A stretch of 64,000 nucleotides of DNA from contig NZ_JAFCJX010000024.1 in the NCBI RefSeq assembly GCF_018130695.1, positions 1 through 64,000 of the forward strand, in the 5' to 3' direction. Under the pieces are notes generated by a model that had not been told where the DNA came from, made no database searches, and saw nothing but the letters and a program-made list of their open reading frames with translations. Both the position numbers and the translations under genes were made by a program. Within the stretch, counting starts at the first letter, position 1. Every line of letters starts with the position of its first letter. Below are positions 51,645-60,426 of the stretch, piece by piece. This DNA comes from Bradyrhizobium jicamae (lineage in GTDB: Bacteria > Pseudomonadota > Alphaproteobacteria > Rhizobiales > Xanthobacteraceae).

Positions 51645-53052
51645 CGCGATCTTCGACACGATGGGCGCGGTCCTGACACGCTGGACGATGGGATCGGCCG
51701 CAGCGCCTGCCGCTGCGATGTGGCGTGACGAGCTCGGCAATGAGCCGGCGGAAGCGGAGCTGCGTTTGCTCGCCCTGTCGGGCCAGTTCCTTGGTGTTGC
51801 GGTCACGGCCGAGCCACCGGCGACGCTACATGTGCTGCCTGATATCCCTACCCTTGCATTGCCGACCGTCCCCGATGCGCTTCGGTCTTTGGTCCGTCGA
51901 ATCTTGACGGCCAACAAGGACGCGCAATCCCGAACCGAGCTGATCCACTTCCTCGCCGCGCGCGGCTTCACCACGCATCCCGCCGACTGGATGCCCGCGG
52001 CTGCTGACGATGACGCCCCCGATGTGTACGCCTCGTGGCGCGACTGGGCCGACATCGCAGCCGCCAACGCCGTCAGCCGGCAGCCGATCGGCGACCTCAT
52101 CACGGCGCAGAACTGGGACGACTTTTGGCCGGCCGCCCGCAAGGTCGCGCTGACAGCGCTGCGGCGGCGCGATCCGGCTGCGGCTCGCGCCGTCATGGAG
52201 GCCAAGCTCGGGCAGGAGAATGCTGATGTGCGGCTCCGCCTCTTGGCGCTGCTGTCTGATGAACTGTCCGACGGTGACGCTGCCTTCCTCGAAGGGCTCG
52301 CGGCGAACGATCGCGCGTCCAAGGTCAAGGCGCTCGCGACATCGCTGCTCGCGCGCCTCGGCCATGCCGCCTCGCCAGGTGAGGATACCGCCGAGCTTGC
52401 GGGGTTTTTCAGCGTCAAGACAAAGGGCCTGCTGCGTCGTTCGCGCGTGATCCAGTTCGAGAACACCAAGACGGCAGCGCAGCTGCAGCGCCGGCAGACC
52501 TTGTTCGACGGCGCGGATGTCACTTCGCTCGCCACGGCCCTCGGCCTGACGCCGCAGGAGCTAGTCACGATCTGGAGCTGGGGCGAGGACAAGGCCGCCG
52601 ACGTCGGCCTGGTCAACGCCATCGTGCAAACCGGCACCGATGCGCTGGTTGCGGCGGCCGCCGACCTCGTGGCCGAGCAAGGCAGGATCAACATCGTGCT
52701 GACGCTGGTTCCGCGGCTCGCGCCAAGCCAACGGGCAAGGCGGACCGAGACGGCGCTGCGCGCAAGCGAGCTGCGCTTCGAGATCGCGAAGCTGATCGCA
52801 GGGCCGGCCGCGCGGCTCGACGATCCGCTGGCGGCACCGGCAGGCACGGCACTCATCACAGCCCTCCGCCGCGACGATGCGAAGCCGTCGGACCAGGCAG
52901 TCGAGCTGCACGCGCTCGGCCTGATCGTCTCGCGCGCGGCAGCGCGGCAGATCCTGGATCGATTGACCGGCGCGGGCCTGCTGCAGGGCGACCCGCGCCT
53001 CGACATGCTGCGGCTCAACGCCGCGTTGGACGACAATGGAGCAAAGCCATGA
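51637..53052 (+). CDS. DUF5691 family protein, second gene of the unit
   Basis: The 471-residue protein matches the DUF5691 family pattern as I recall it. The core ELIHFLAARGFTTHPADWMP, then ITAQNWDDFWPAARKVALT, DPAAARAVMEAKLGQENADVR and FLEGLAANDRASKVKALAT look like helical repeats of HEAT type. ATG 51637 lies within the last codons of the SWIM gene and overlaps it by eight bases. The 3' end overlaps the MoxR start by four bases. No catalytic motif can be seen; it is probably a scaffold or adaptor. Confidence 0.75.
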   Translation: MTDAIFDTMGAVLTRWTMGSAAAPAAAMWRDELGNEPAEAELRLLALSGQFLGVAVTAEPPATLHVLPDIPTLALPTVPDALRSLVRRILTANKDAQSRTELIHFLAARGFTTHPADWMPAAADDDAPDVYASWRDWADIAAANAVSRQPIGDLITAQNWDDFWPAARKVALTALRRRDPAAARAVMEAKLGQENADVRLRLLALLSDELSDGDAAFLEGLAANDRASKVKALATSLLARLGHAASPGEDTAELAGFFSVKTKGLLRRSRVIQFENTKTAAQLQRRQTLFDGADVTSLATALGLTPQELVTIWSWGEDKAADVGLVNAIVQTGTDALVAAAADLVAEQGRINIVLTLVPRLAPSQRARRTETALRASELRFEIAKLIAGPAARLDDPLAAPAGTALITALRRDDAKPSDQAVELHALGLIVSRAAARQILDRLTGAGLLQGDPRLDMLRLNAALDDNGAKP

Positions 53053-54125
53053 GCGAAAAACTGCGATTGCCGGCCGAGCAAAGCTATGCGGCCGAGCTGA
53101 AGGCGCTCGCTGCCGATGGTGGTCACCGCCCGCCCGGCTGGGCGCTGTCGCCGCGCCAGGTCGTGACCTATCTGATGGGCGGCAAGGCCGCCGACGGAAC
53201 CGTGATCACGCCGAAATATGTCGGTGACAAGCGGCTGATCGAAACTGCGGTCGCGACACTCGCCACTGATCGCGCGCTGCTGCTGCTCGGCGTGCCCGGC
53301 ACCGCGAAGTCGTGGGTCTCCGAGCATCTCGCAGCAGGGATCACCGGCGACTCGACGATGGTCATCCAGTGCACGGCCGGCACTGATGAGAACCAGATCC
53401 GCTATGGCTGGAACTATGCCCAGTTGCTCGCGCACGGCCCGAGCCGCGATGCGCTCGTCCCCACCCCACTGATGCGCGCGATGGAGAATGGAAAACTCTG
53501 CCGCTTCGAGGAACTGACACGGATGGGCAGCGATGTGCAGGACACGCTGATCACCGTGCTGTCGGAAAAGATGATGCCGATCCCGGAGCTTAATACCGCC
53601 GTCTATGCGCAGCGCGGCTTCAACATCATCGCCACCGCCAACAACCGCGACAAGGGTGTCAACGAATTGTCCTCGGCGCTGAAGCGGCGCTTCAACGTGG
53701 TCGTTCTGCCATTGCCCGACAATGCCGAGCAGGAAGTCGCGATCATCGTCAAGCGCGTCGGCGAGATGGCGCAGAATCTCGATCTGCCGGCGCCGAAGAA
53801 CGTCGCCGAAGAGGTCGCGCGCGTCGTCTCGATCTTCCGCGAGCTGCGCTCGGGGACCACCGAGGACGGCAAGGTCGCGCTGAAATCGCCCTCCGGCGGC
53901 CTGTCGACCGCGGAAGCGATCGCGGTGATGATCGGCGGGATCAGCCAGGCGACATTCTTCAACGACGGCCGATTGACCCCGGAGACGCTTGCCAGCAACA
54001 TGATCGGCGCGGTCGTGAAGGATCCCGTGCAAGATACGGCGGTGCTCGGCGAATATCTCGAGACCGTGCTGAAGAAGCGGCGCGGCTATGAAGGCTACTA
54101 CGCGTCCCTCACTGACCTGATCTGA
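53049..54125 (+). CDS. MoxR-type AAA+ ATPase, third gene of the unit
   Basis: The 358-residue protein is an AAA+ ATPase of the MoxR type. It has Walker A GVPGTAKS at 81-88, an unusual Walker B region LCRFEEL (Glu154, Glu155), sensor 1 in FNIIATANNRDKG and the Arg-finger region ALKRRFN (Arg213, Arg214). The SGGLSTAEAIAVM region after the ATPase core fits the C-terminal AAA lid. MoxR ATPases work with VWA proteins to remodel or load metal into partner proteins. Here the VWA partner lies two genes downstream in the same unit. The start overlaps the previous stop as ATGA. Confidence 0.9.
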   Translation: MSEKLRLPAEQSYAAELKALAADGGHRPPGWALSPRQVVTYLMGGKAADGTVITPKYVGDKRLIETAVATLATDRALLLLGVPGTAKSWVSEHLAAGITGDSTMVIQCTAGTDENQIRYGWNYAQLLAHGPSRDALVPTPLMRAMENGKLCRFEELTRMGSDVQDTLITVLSEKMMPIPELNTAVYAQRGFNIIATANNRDKGVNELSSALKRRFNVVVLPLPDNAEQEVAIIVKRVGEMAQNLDLPAPKNVAEEVARVVSIFRELRSGTTEDGKVALKSPSGGLSTAEAIAVMIGGISQATFFNDGRLTPETLASNMIGAVVKDPVQDTAVLGEYLETVLKKRRGYEGYYASLTDLI

Positions 54126-54131
54126 CAAGCC

Positions 54132-56360
54132 ATGCCCGGCGAGATCTTCCTGTTCGGCATTCGCCACCACGGCCCGGGCTCGGCCCGGCGGCTGGAGGAA
54201 GCGCTCGACGCGCTCAAGCCGGTTGCGGTGCTGATCGAAGGGCCGGCGGACGCGTCGGATCTGCTGCCGATGCTCGCAGACCCTGACATGACGACGCCGG
54301 TGGCACTCCTCACCTATGCCGAGGACAATCCGGCCAACGCCAGCTTCTTTCCATTCGCCGACTACTCGCCGGAATATCGCGCCGCGCGCTGGGCGGTGCG
54401 CCACGGTGCAGCGCCGCGCTTCATCGATCTGCCGGCGTCGGATCGTCTCGGCGTCGCGAGCAGCGACGCTGTAGACGAAGCCGCCGTCCCTACTGAAGAA
54501 GATCCGATCAGCCGCGATCCGATCGGCGCGCTGGCGACGGCTGCGGGTTATGACGACGGCGAATCCTGGTGGTCCGACGTCATCGAGGAAAATCCGGAGT
54601 CCGGTCCCGTGTTCGCGGCCGTCGCCGATGCGATGACGGCGCTGCGCGCGGAGTCCGGTCCGTTGTCGACCCGCGAGGCCGCGCGGGAAGCGCACATGCG
54701 GATCGAGATCGCGAAGACCGCCAAGGAGTGCGACGGCGCGATCGCGGTCGTGTGTGGCGCCTGGCACGTGCCGGCGCTGAGCGAACGCCGCAGCCTCGCT
54801 TCCGACAAGGAATTGCTAAAGGGACGGCCGAAGGCGAAGATCAAGGCGACCTGGGCGCCATGGACCGCACCGCGGCTGGCGCGCGCCAGCGGCTATGGCG
54901 CGGGCGTCGTTGCGCCCGGCTGGTGCGCGCATGTCTGGGACACGCGCGACGGCACCGATCGCGGCTCGACATGGCTCGCCAAGGTCGCGCGCGTGCTGCG
55001 CGACCGCGGACACTTCGTGTCGACCGCGTCCGTGATCGAGGCACTGCGGCTCGGGACCACGCTCGCAGCACTTCGCGACCGTCCCTCGCCCGGCTTCGAG
55101 GAATTGCGCGAGGCGGCAATCGCCTGCCTGTGCGGCGGCGAGCGTGCATTGTGGAACGACGTCGCGAACGAACTCTTGATCGGCGCCGGCGTCGGGTCGA
55201 TTCCCGCCGGCACGCCGCTCGCGCCGCTGCTGGAGGATCTGCAGCGCCAGCAGAAGGCGTGCCGGCTGAAGCCCGAGGCACTGGAGCGGCCACTGACGCT
55301 CGATCTGCGCAGCGACAGCGGCCTGCAGCGCTCGACGCTGCTGCACCGTCTCAATCTGCTCGACGTGCCCTGGGGCCGGCTGACCGATGCCGGGCGCAGT
55401 CGCGGCACCTTCCGCGAGAACTGGCAGCTGCGCTGGGAGCCGGAATTCGCGGTGCGGCTGGTCGAGAATCTGATCCACGGCTCGACCATTGCGGATGCCG
55501 CGGGCGGGCGCGTGACCGATGCGATGCGGGAGGCCGCCGAGCTCGATACGCTGGCGACGCTGGTGCGCAATGCGATGATTGCCGACTTGCCGCGCGCCAC
55601 CGAATTCGGCATCGCGGCATTGGAAGCGAAGGCCGCGTTGACCAGCGATTGCCACGCCCTCCTCGCCGCGCTTCCGCCGATGGCCGACATCCTGCGCTAT
55701 GGCGAGGCGCGCGCCGGAACGGTCGAACATCTCGCCGCGCTGATGCCGCGCATCGTGATACAGGCGGCGCTCGCTCTGCCCTATGCCGCGCGCAATCTCG
55801 ACGCGGCGGCCGCCGCCAAGCTGCGCGGCGCGATGCTCGCGGCTGACGGCGCGATCCAGCTTGCCCAACTCGAAGCCGACGTGGTGGCCGGCTGGCGCGA
55901 CGCGCTGCAGACGCTGCTGCGTGACAACCAGGTGAGCCGGCTCGTCGCCGGCGCTGCCGCGCGGCTGCTCTACGAGGTCGAGCTGCTGACCGCGGATGCC
56001 GCCGCCGAGCTGCTGGCGCGGATGCTGTCGCCGGGCACGGCGGTCGCGGACGCCGCCGGCTTCTTCGAAGGTTTCTTCGAGGGCGCAGGTCAACGGCTGA
56101 TCCATGATGCGGCGCTGCGCGGCGCGGTCGATAGCTGGCTGATGACGCTGGATCCGGAGACCTTCACCGCCAATCTGCCGCTGTTCCGACGCGTGTTCGC
56201 AGCGCTCGACCGCACTGAGCGGCGTCGGCTGATGGACTCCCTGTTCGGCCGCAGCGGCGGCGGCGCCAAGGGGTATCGGCTGATTCCAGGCGCCTCCGAC
56301 CTCTGGCCGAAGCACCAGGCCCGCGTGATCGAACTCCTCACATCCGGAGCGCCGCGATGA
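54132..56360 (+). CDS. DUF5682 family protein, fourth gene of the unit
   Basis: The 742-residue protein is the largest in the unit. The first 230 residues show FGIRHHGPGSARRLEEAL, a LIEGPADASDLLPML segment and a later AIAVVCGAWHVPAL. Together these look like an enzyme-like domain of the TraB/EreA/ChaN kind, with conserved His, Glu and His in the expected order; this likeness is inference. The rest is alpha-helical, rich in Ala, Arg and Leu, and resembles the repeat region of other MoxR-associated proteins. A six-base gap follows the MoxR gene. The 3' end overlaps the VWA gene by four bases. Confidence 0.75.
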   Translation: MPGEIFLFGIRHHGPGSARRLEEALDALKPVAVLIEGPADASDLLPMLADPDMTTPVALLTYAEDNPANASFFPFADYSPEYRAARWAVRHGAAPRFIDLPASDRLGVASSDAVDEAAVPTEEDPISRDPIGALATAAGYDDGESWWSDVIEENPESGPVFAAVADAMTALRAESGPLSTREAAREAHMRIEIAKTAKECDGAIAVVCGAWHVPALSERRSLASDKELLKGRPKAKIKATWAPWTAPRLARASGYGAGVVAPGWCAHVWDTRDGTDRGSTWLAKVARVLRDRGHFVSTASVIEALRLGTTLAALRDRPSPGFEELREAAIACLCGGERALWNDVANELLIGAGVGSIPAGTPLAPLLEDLQRQQKACRLKPEALERPLTLDLRSDSGLQRSTLLHRLNLLDVPWGRLTDAGRSRGTFRENWQLRWEPEFAVRLVENLIHGSTIADAAGGRVTDAMREAAELDTLATLVRNAMIADLPRATEFGIAALEAKAALTSDCHALLAALPPMADILRYGEARAGTVEHLAALMPRIVIQAALALPYAARNLDAAAAAKLRGAMLAADGAIQLAQLEADVVAGWRDALQTLLRDNQVSRLVAGAAARLLYEVELLTADAAAELLARMLSPGTAVADAAGFFEGFFEGAGQRLIHDAALRGAVDSWLMTLDPETFTANLPLFRRVFAALDRTERRRLMDSLFGRSGGGAKGYRLIPGASDLWPKHQARVIELLTSGAPR

Positions 56361-57532
56361 GCGAGATGGACGAACGCAACCGCCGCTGGACGTTGGCGCT
56401 CGGTGTCGATCCCGAGGCGGAAGGCGCCGCGCTGTCCGACAGCGACCGGCGGATGTCGGAGGCGCTCACCGCGCTTTATGGCGACGGCGACGAGGCGCCG
56501 AAGAAAGGCCGTGGCGGTCTCGGCGGATCGGCGCCGCGGGTGGCGAAATGGCTCGGTGACATCAGGGAATTCTTCCCCGCGCCCGTGGTGCAGGTGATCC
56601 AGAAGGACGCCTTCGAGCGCAAGGGCCTGCGCCAGATGCTGATCGAGCCGGAATTCCTCGCCACCGTCGAGGCCGACGTCAATTTGATCGCAGACCTGGT
56701 CTCGCTGCGCGGCGTAATGCCCGACAAGACCAAGGAGACCGCGCGGGTCGTGATCGCCAAGGTGGTCAAGGAGCTGATGGAGCGGCTCGAGCGGCGTACC
56801 GCGGATGCGATCCGTGGCGCGCTGAACCGGTCGCAACGCACTCACCGGCCGCGCTTTTCCGACATCGACTGGCCGCGCACCATCAAGGCCAATCTGCGCC
56901 ACTATCAGGCCGAGCATCGCACCGTGGTGCCGGAGCGGCTGATCGGCTTCATGCGCCACCAGCGGCGGATCGTCGATCTCGACGAGGTGGTCCTGTGCGT
57001 CGACCAGTCCGGCTCGATGGCGACCTCGGTGGTCTATGCCTCGATCTTCGCGGCGGTGATGGCCTCGCTGCCGGTGGTCGCGACCAAGCTCGTCTGCTTC
57101 GACACCGCGATCGTCGATCTCACCGAGGAGCTCGCCGATCCCGTCGAGGTGCTGTTCGGCGTCCAGCTCGGCGGCGGCACCGACATCAACCGCGCGGTGG
57201 CCTATTGCGAGGACAAGATCGAGCGGCCGACCAAAGCCCATCTGATCCTGATCACCGACCTCTATGAGGGCGGCAATGCCGATGCGCTGGTCGACCGGCT
57301 GGCGCGGATCGCGGTGCGCGGCGTCAACGTGATCGTGCTGCTGGCGCTGACCGACACCGGACGCCCCGCCTACGATCCCGCGCTCTCGGCCAGGGTCGCA
57401 GCCCTCGGCATCCCCGTGTTCGCCTGCACGCCCGATCAGTTTCCCGACCTGATGGCCACCGCCCTGAAGCGCGAGGACGTCGCCGCCTGGGCCGCGGACC
57501 AGGATATCAAGCTGATCCGCTCCGAAAGTTAG
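56357..57532 (+). CDS. VWA domain protein, last gene of the unit
   Basis: The 391-residue protein has a VWA domain in its C-terminal half with a complete MIDAS: Asp216-x-Ser218-x-Ser220 in CVDQSGSMATS, Thr275 in GGGTDINRA and Asp301 in LITDLYEGGN. It therefore can bind Mg2+ or Mn2+ and recruit a partner. The N-terminal half (about 1-205) is helical with a conserved VIAKVVKELMERLERRTAD region, as in other MoxR-linked VWA proteins. No signal peptide or anchor is seen, so it is cytoplasmic. The unit ends here; the next gene is convergent, with its stop five bases away. Confidence 0.9.
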   Translation: MSEMDERNRRWTLALGVDPEAEGAALSDSDRRMSEALTALYGDGDEAPKKGRGGLGGSAPRVAKWLGDIREFFPAPVVQVIQKDAFERKGLRQMLIEPEFLATVEADVNLIADLVSLRGVMPDKTKETARVVIAKVVKELMERLERRTADAIRGALNRSQRTHRPRFSDIDWPRTIKANLRHYQAEHRTVVPERLIGFMRHQRRIVDLDEVVLCVDQSGSMATSVVYASIFAAVMASLPVVATKLVCFDTAIVDLTEELADPVEVLFGVQLGGGTDINRAVAYCEDKIERPTKAHLILITDLYEGGNADALVDRLARIAVRGVNVIVLLALTDTGRPAYDPALSARVAALGIPVFACTPDQFPDLMATALKREDVAAWAADQDIKLIRSES

Positions 57533-57536
57533 CGCC

Positions 57537-58760
57537 TCACGCCGGCGCCGGCATCGGTTGCTGCGGCTCGACCTTCGGGATCGGCTTGAAGTTCATGATG
57601 ATCAGGAACGCGCCGAGGCCCATGATGCAGGAGCCGATATAGAGCCATGCGTAGCTCGCAAAGGTGTCGTAGATCAGCCCGCCCGCGAGCGGGCCGGTCG
57701 CCATGCCGAGGCTGCCGGCCATCGCGGTGCCGCCAATCACAGTGCCCATCATGCGCAGCGGGAAATTGTCGCGCGCGAGCGCCGCATAGAGCGGCATGGT
57801 GCCGGCATAGATGAAGCCGAACACCGCGGCGACTGCGTAGAATGCGGCGAGCTCGCGCACGAAGACGTAGCCGAGCGCGCCGAATGCCTGCGCCAGCAGA
57901 CCGAACACCAGCACGCGCTTGGCGCCGAAGCGGTCGCCGAGCAGGCCGAAGCCGATGCGGCCGAACAGTCCCGCAAAGCCTTCCATGCTGTAGATCGTGA
58001 CGGCCGCCGCGAGCGGAATGCCGCAGCTCACCGCATAGCTGACGGTGTGGATGATCGGGCCGGAATGCGTGGCGCAGCAGAAGAAATTGGTCGCGAGCAG
58101 GATGATGAATTGCGGCGAGCGCAGCGCCTGCGCCATCGACATCTCTCCGGACGCGGCCGGGCCGCCCGCTGGCGAAGCGGCAGCGGCCTGCAGGGCCGGC
58201 GGACGGCGCACCAGCAGCGACGCCGGGATCATGATCGCGGCGACGATACCGGCGACGATCTGCATCGAGGTCCGCCAGTCATGGTGCGAAACCAGCCAGG
58301 CGACCATCGGCGCCATCGTCATCGGCGCAATGCCCATGCCGGCCGAGACCAGCGACACCGCAAGGCTGCGATGGGTATCGAACCAGCCCGTCACCGTCGC
58401 CATCATCGGCGCGAAGATCGCGGCCGTTGCGCCGCCGACCATCAGGCCGAAGATGAACTGGAACGCGATCAGCGATGTCGCCATGCTCGCGAGCGCAAGG
58501 CTCAGCGCAATCACGATCGAGCCGGTCAGCACCACCGGCAGCGGCCCGATGCGGTCGGACAGCGTGCCCCAGATCATGCTTGAGAAGGCCATCGCGAGGA
58601 AGCCGATGGTCATCGCGCTCGATATGCCCGTCACCGACCAGCCGGTGTCGTGCGCGATCGGCTGCAGCAGCACCGGCAACGAAAACATGCCGCCGATCGC
58701 AACGCAGCCAAGCGTGCCACCTGCCGCCACGATCACCCAGCGATAGCTCGAATTGGTCAT
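57537..58760 (-). CDS. MFS transporter, monocarboxylate/oxalate-formate type
   Basis: The 407-residue protein has 12 predicted helices. The N-terminal GMFSLPVLLQPIAHDTGWSV and the conserved loop 2-3 region (SDRIGPLPV) fit the MCT/oxalate-formate antiporter group (OFA-like). It has a proline-rich C-terminal tail (KVEPQQPMPAPA). It lies 69 bases downstream of the ohrR gene in the same direction, so it may be part of the peroxide-inducible unit. A role in export of a peroxide-derived organic acid is speculation. Confidence 0.85.
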   Translation of the reverse strand: MTNSSYRWVIVAAGGTLGCVAIGGMFSLPVLLQPIAHDTGWSVTGISSAMTIGFLAMAFSSMIWGTLSDRIGPLPVVLTGSIVIALSLALASMATSLIAFQFIFGLMVGGATAAIFAPMMATVTGWFDTHRSLAVSLVSAGMGIAPMTMAPMVAWLVSHHDWRTSMQIVAGIVAAIMIPASLLVRRPPALQAAAASPAGGPAASGEMSMAQALRSPQFIILLATNFFCCATHSGPIIHTVSYAVSCGIPLAAAVTIYSMEGFAGLFGRIGFGLLGDRFGAKRVLVFGLLAQAFGALGYVFVRELAAFYAVAAVFGFIYAGTMPLYAALARDNFPLRMMGTVIGGTAMAGSLGMATGPLAGGLIYDTFASYAWLYIGSCIMGLGAFLIIMNFKPIPKVEPQQPMPAPA

Positions 58761-58829
58761 TCCTGATCTCCCTGTCTTCCCGTTCGGAATGAAGACGAAC
58801 GGGACAGACCGGATTCCGACATCCGAGCC

Positions 58830-59321
58830 TCACTTTTTTGCGAGCTGACGTCCACCCTCCCTTGCCCCCTCGCCCCCGGTGCTGCGCAGGAGATTGTCGC
58901 GCAGCCGGCTCACCGTCTGCTGCACGACCGGAAATTCGTCGCCGAGGCCGGTCGCTGCGACCATGGGATGGCCGATATCCTTCTCGATCAGCTTGCGGCC
59001 CGCGGGCGTCAGGCTGACACGCACCTGCCGCTCGTCGGCGGCATCGCGGCGGCGCGCGATGTAGCCCATCTGCTCGAGCTTCTTGAGGATCGGCGTCAGC
59101 GTGTTGGATTCCAGAAACAGCTTTTCGCCGAGCGCGCTGACGGTCTGCTCGTCCTCCTCCGACAGCGCCACCAGCGTGATGTACTGGGTGTAGGTCAGCC
59201 CGACCGCATCCAGGATCGGCTTGTAGGCCCGGCCGAACGCCAGATTGGCGGAATAGACCGCAAAGCACAGGAAATTCGAAAGTTTTCGCTCGCGCGGGGC
59301 GGCTTTCGGGGCACGGGTCAC
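58830..59321 (-). CDS. ohrR: OhrR-type MarR family regulator
   Basis: The 163-residue regulator is of the MarR/OhrR type. The N-terminal NFLCFAVYSANLAFGRAYKP contains Cys19, the single reactive cysteine of OhrR that senses organic hydroperoxides. The winged-helix region is clear (TPILKKLEQMGYIARRRDAA). It appears to be a one-cysteine type because no further cysteine is seen. It is divergent from ohr, and two palindromes (59367-59381, 59424-59438) lie between. Confidence 0.88.
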   Translation of the reverse strand: MTRAPKAAPRERKLSNFLCFAVYSANLAFGRAYKPILDAVGLTYTQYITLVALSEEDEQTVSALGEKLFLESNTLTPILKKLEQMGYIARRRDAADERQVRVSLTPAGRKLIEKDIGHPMVAATGLGDEFPVVQQTVSRLRDNLLRSTGGEGAREGGRQLAKK

Positions 59322-59366
59322 GGGGAACCTCCGGAATTTGTGATCTCGCCGGCAATATATATCGTA

Positions 59367-59381
59367 TCCGATTAAATCGGA
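59367..59381. promoter_or_regulatory. OhrR operator 1
   Basis: TCCGATTAAATCGGA is an imperfect palindrome (TCCGATT/AATCGGA around A) between ohrR and ohr, 46 bases from the ohrR start. It is repeated with one difference at 59424-59438. Confidence 0.65.
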
Positions 59382-59423
59382 AGAGCTTGACTTGGTCGAG
59401 ACACCGGCCTATTTCACATCGCA

Positions 59424-59438
59424 TCAGATTAAATCGGA
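59424..59438. promoter_or_regulatory. OhrR operator 2
   Basis: TCAGATTAAATCGGA matches operator 1 in 14 of 15 positions. It lies 31 bases before the ohr start, in a position to block the ohr promoter. The two sites have the same orientation with a centre-to-centre distance of 57 bases. Confidence 0.65.
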
Positions 59439-59469
59439 CACGATCAATATTCACCAGAAGGAGTTCGCC

Positions 59470-59886
59470 ATGACCGCCACTGCAACATCAACCGCCGCGA
59501 AGGTCCTCTTCACCGGCAAGACCCACACCACCGCCGGCCGCAACGGCGCCGCGCGCTCGGCCGACGGCTTCGTCGACGTCAAGCTGGCGCAGCCGCATCC
59601 GGCCGCCGAAAACCTGTTCGGCGCCGCCTGGTCGGCCTGCTATCTCGGCGCGATCCAGCTCGCCGCAGCCCAGCGCAAAGTGAAGCTGCCCGCTGAGCCC
59701 GCTGTCGATGCCGAGATCGACCTGAACCAGGCCGGCGGATCCTTCTTCCTGCGCGCCCGTCTCAACGTCAGCCTGCCCGGCATCGACCGCGCGGTTGCCG
59801 AGGAGCTGATCGAGGCCGCGCACGGCATCTGCCCCTACTCCAAGGCCGTCCACGGCAACATCGACGTGACCACGACGCTCGCCTGA
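59470..59886 (+). CDS. ohr: Organic hydroperoxide resistance protein
   Basis: Ohr is a thiol peroxidase that reduces organic hydroperoxides with a dihydrolipoyl-dependent cycle. The 138-residue protein has the two redox cysteines Cys57 (AWSACYLGAI) and Cys121 (HGICPYSKAV), and the usual GRNGAARSADGFVDVKLAQP. ATG 59470 follows AAGGAG at 59457-59462. It is under the probable control of the divergent OhrR. The cupin gene begins about 100 bases downstream. Confidence 0.95.
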   Translation: MTATATSTAAKVLFTGKTHTTAGRNGAARSADGFVDVKLAQPHPAAENLFGAAWSACYLGAIQLAAAQRKVKLPAEPAVDAEIDLNQAGGSFFLRARLNVSLPGIDRAVAEELIEAAHGICPYSKAVHGNIDVTTTLA

Positions 59887-59988
59887 TCGCGGCAGCGCGG
59901 ACAATACGCCATGCCAATCTACCTCCCCGACGCGGACCGGCCGCATCACGGCCAAGTCCGCGGTCCGGACCAGACAAAGGAATTCGTC

Positions 59989-60396
59989 ATGACCAGCCTC
60001 TTGAAGGCGCGCGTCCTCGCCCGCGCCGCCCTGCTCGCCGCAAGTTTCCTCACCATCCCGAGCGCCCAGGCGCAGCAAGCCGGCATCACCCGCACCGATT
60101 TGCAGCGCCGCGACCTCAGCGCACCCGGCCGCGAAGCGATCCAGGTCCGCGTCGACCTCGCGCCCGGTATCGCCTTCCCCAACCACACCCATCCCGGCGA
60201 GGAGATCATCTACGTGCTGTCGGGTACGATCGAATACGACGTGGCCGGCAAGCCGACCACGCTGAAGGCCGGCGACGTGCTGTTCATTCCGGCGGGTACC
60301 GTGCACGCGGCGAAGAATGTCGGGAACGACAATGCGAGCGAGCTTGCGACATACATCGTCGAGAAGGGCAAGCCGACGCTGACGCTGGCGAAGTGA
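59989..60396 (+). CDS. Secreted cupin protein
   Basis: The 135-residue protein has a signal peptide ending AQA-QQ and a single cupin domain with NHTHPGEEIIYVLSG as motif 1 and LFIPAGTVHAAKN as motif 2 (His, His, Glu, His metal ligands). It is probably periplasmic. It follows ohr and could be part of the OhrR regulon. The start at ATG 59989 has AAAGG at 59976-59980. It may act in metal or aromatic-compound chemistry; the exact role is unknown. Confidence 0.82.
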   Translation: MTSLLKARVLARAALLAASFLTIPSAQAQQAGITRTDLQRRDLSAPGREAIQVRVDLAPGIAFPNHTHPGEEIIYVLSGTIEYDVAGKPTTLKAGDVLFIPAGTVHAAKNVGNDNASELATYIVEKGKPTLTLAK

Positions 60397-60426
60397 TGGA
60401 TGCCGAAGCGCGCCGCGCCGGAAGTC

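Noticed and set aside
50268..54767. 1499-residue open frame on the minus strand
   Set aside because: It runs antisense through the SWIM, DUF5691, MoxR and DUF5682 genes, which have clear motifs on the plus strand. Its translation is low-complexity and Arg-rich, a shadow caused by high GC content.
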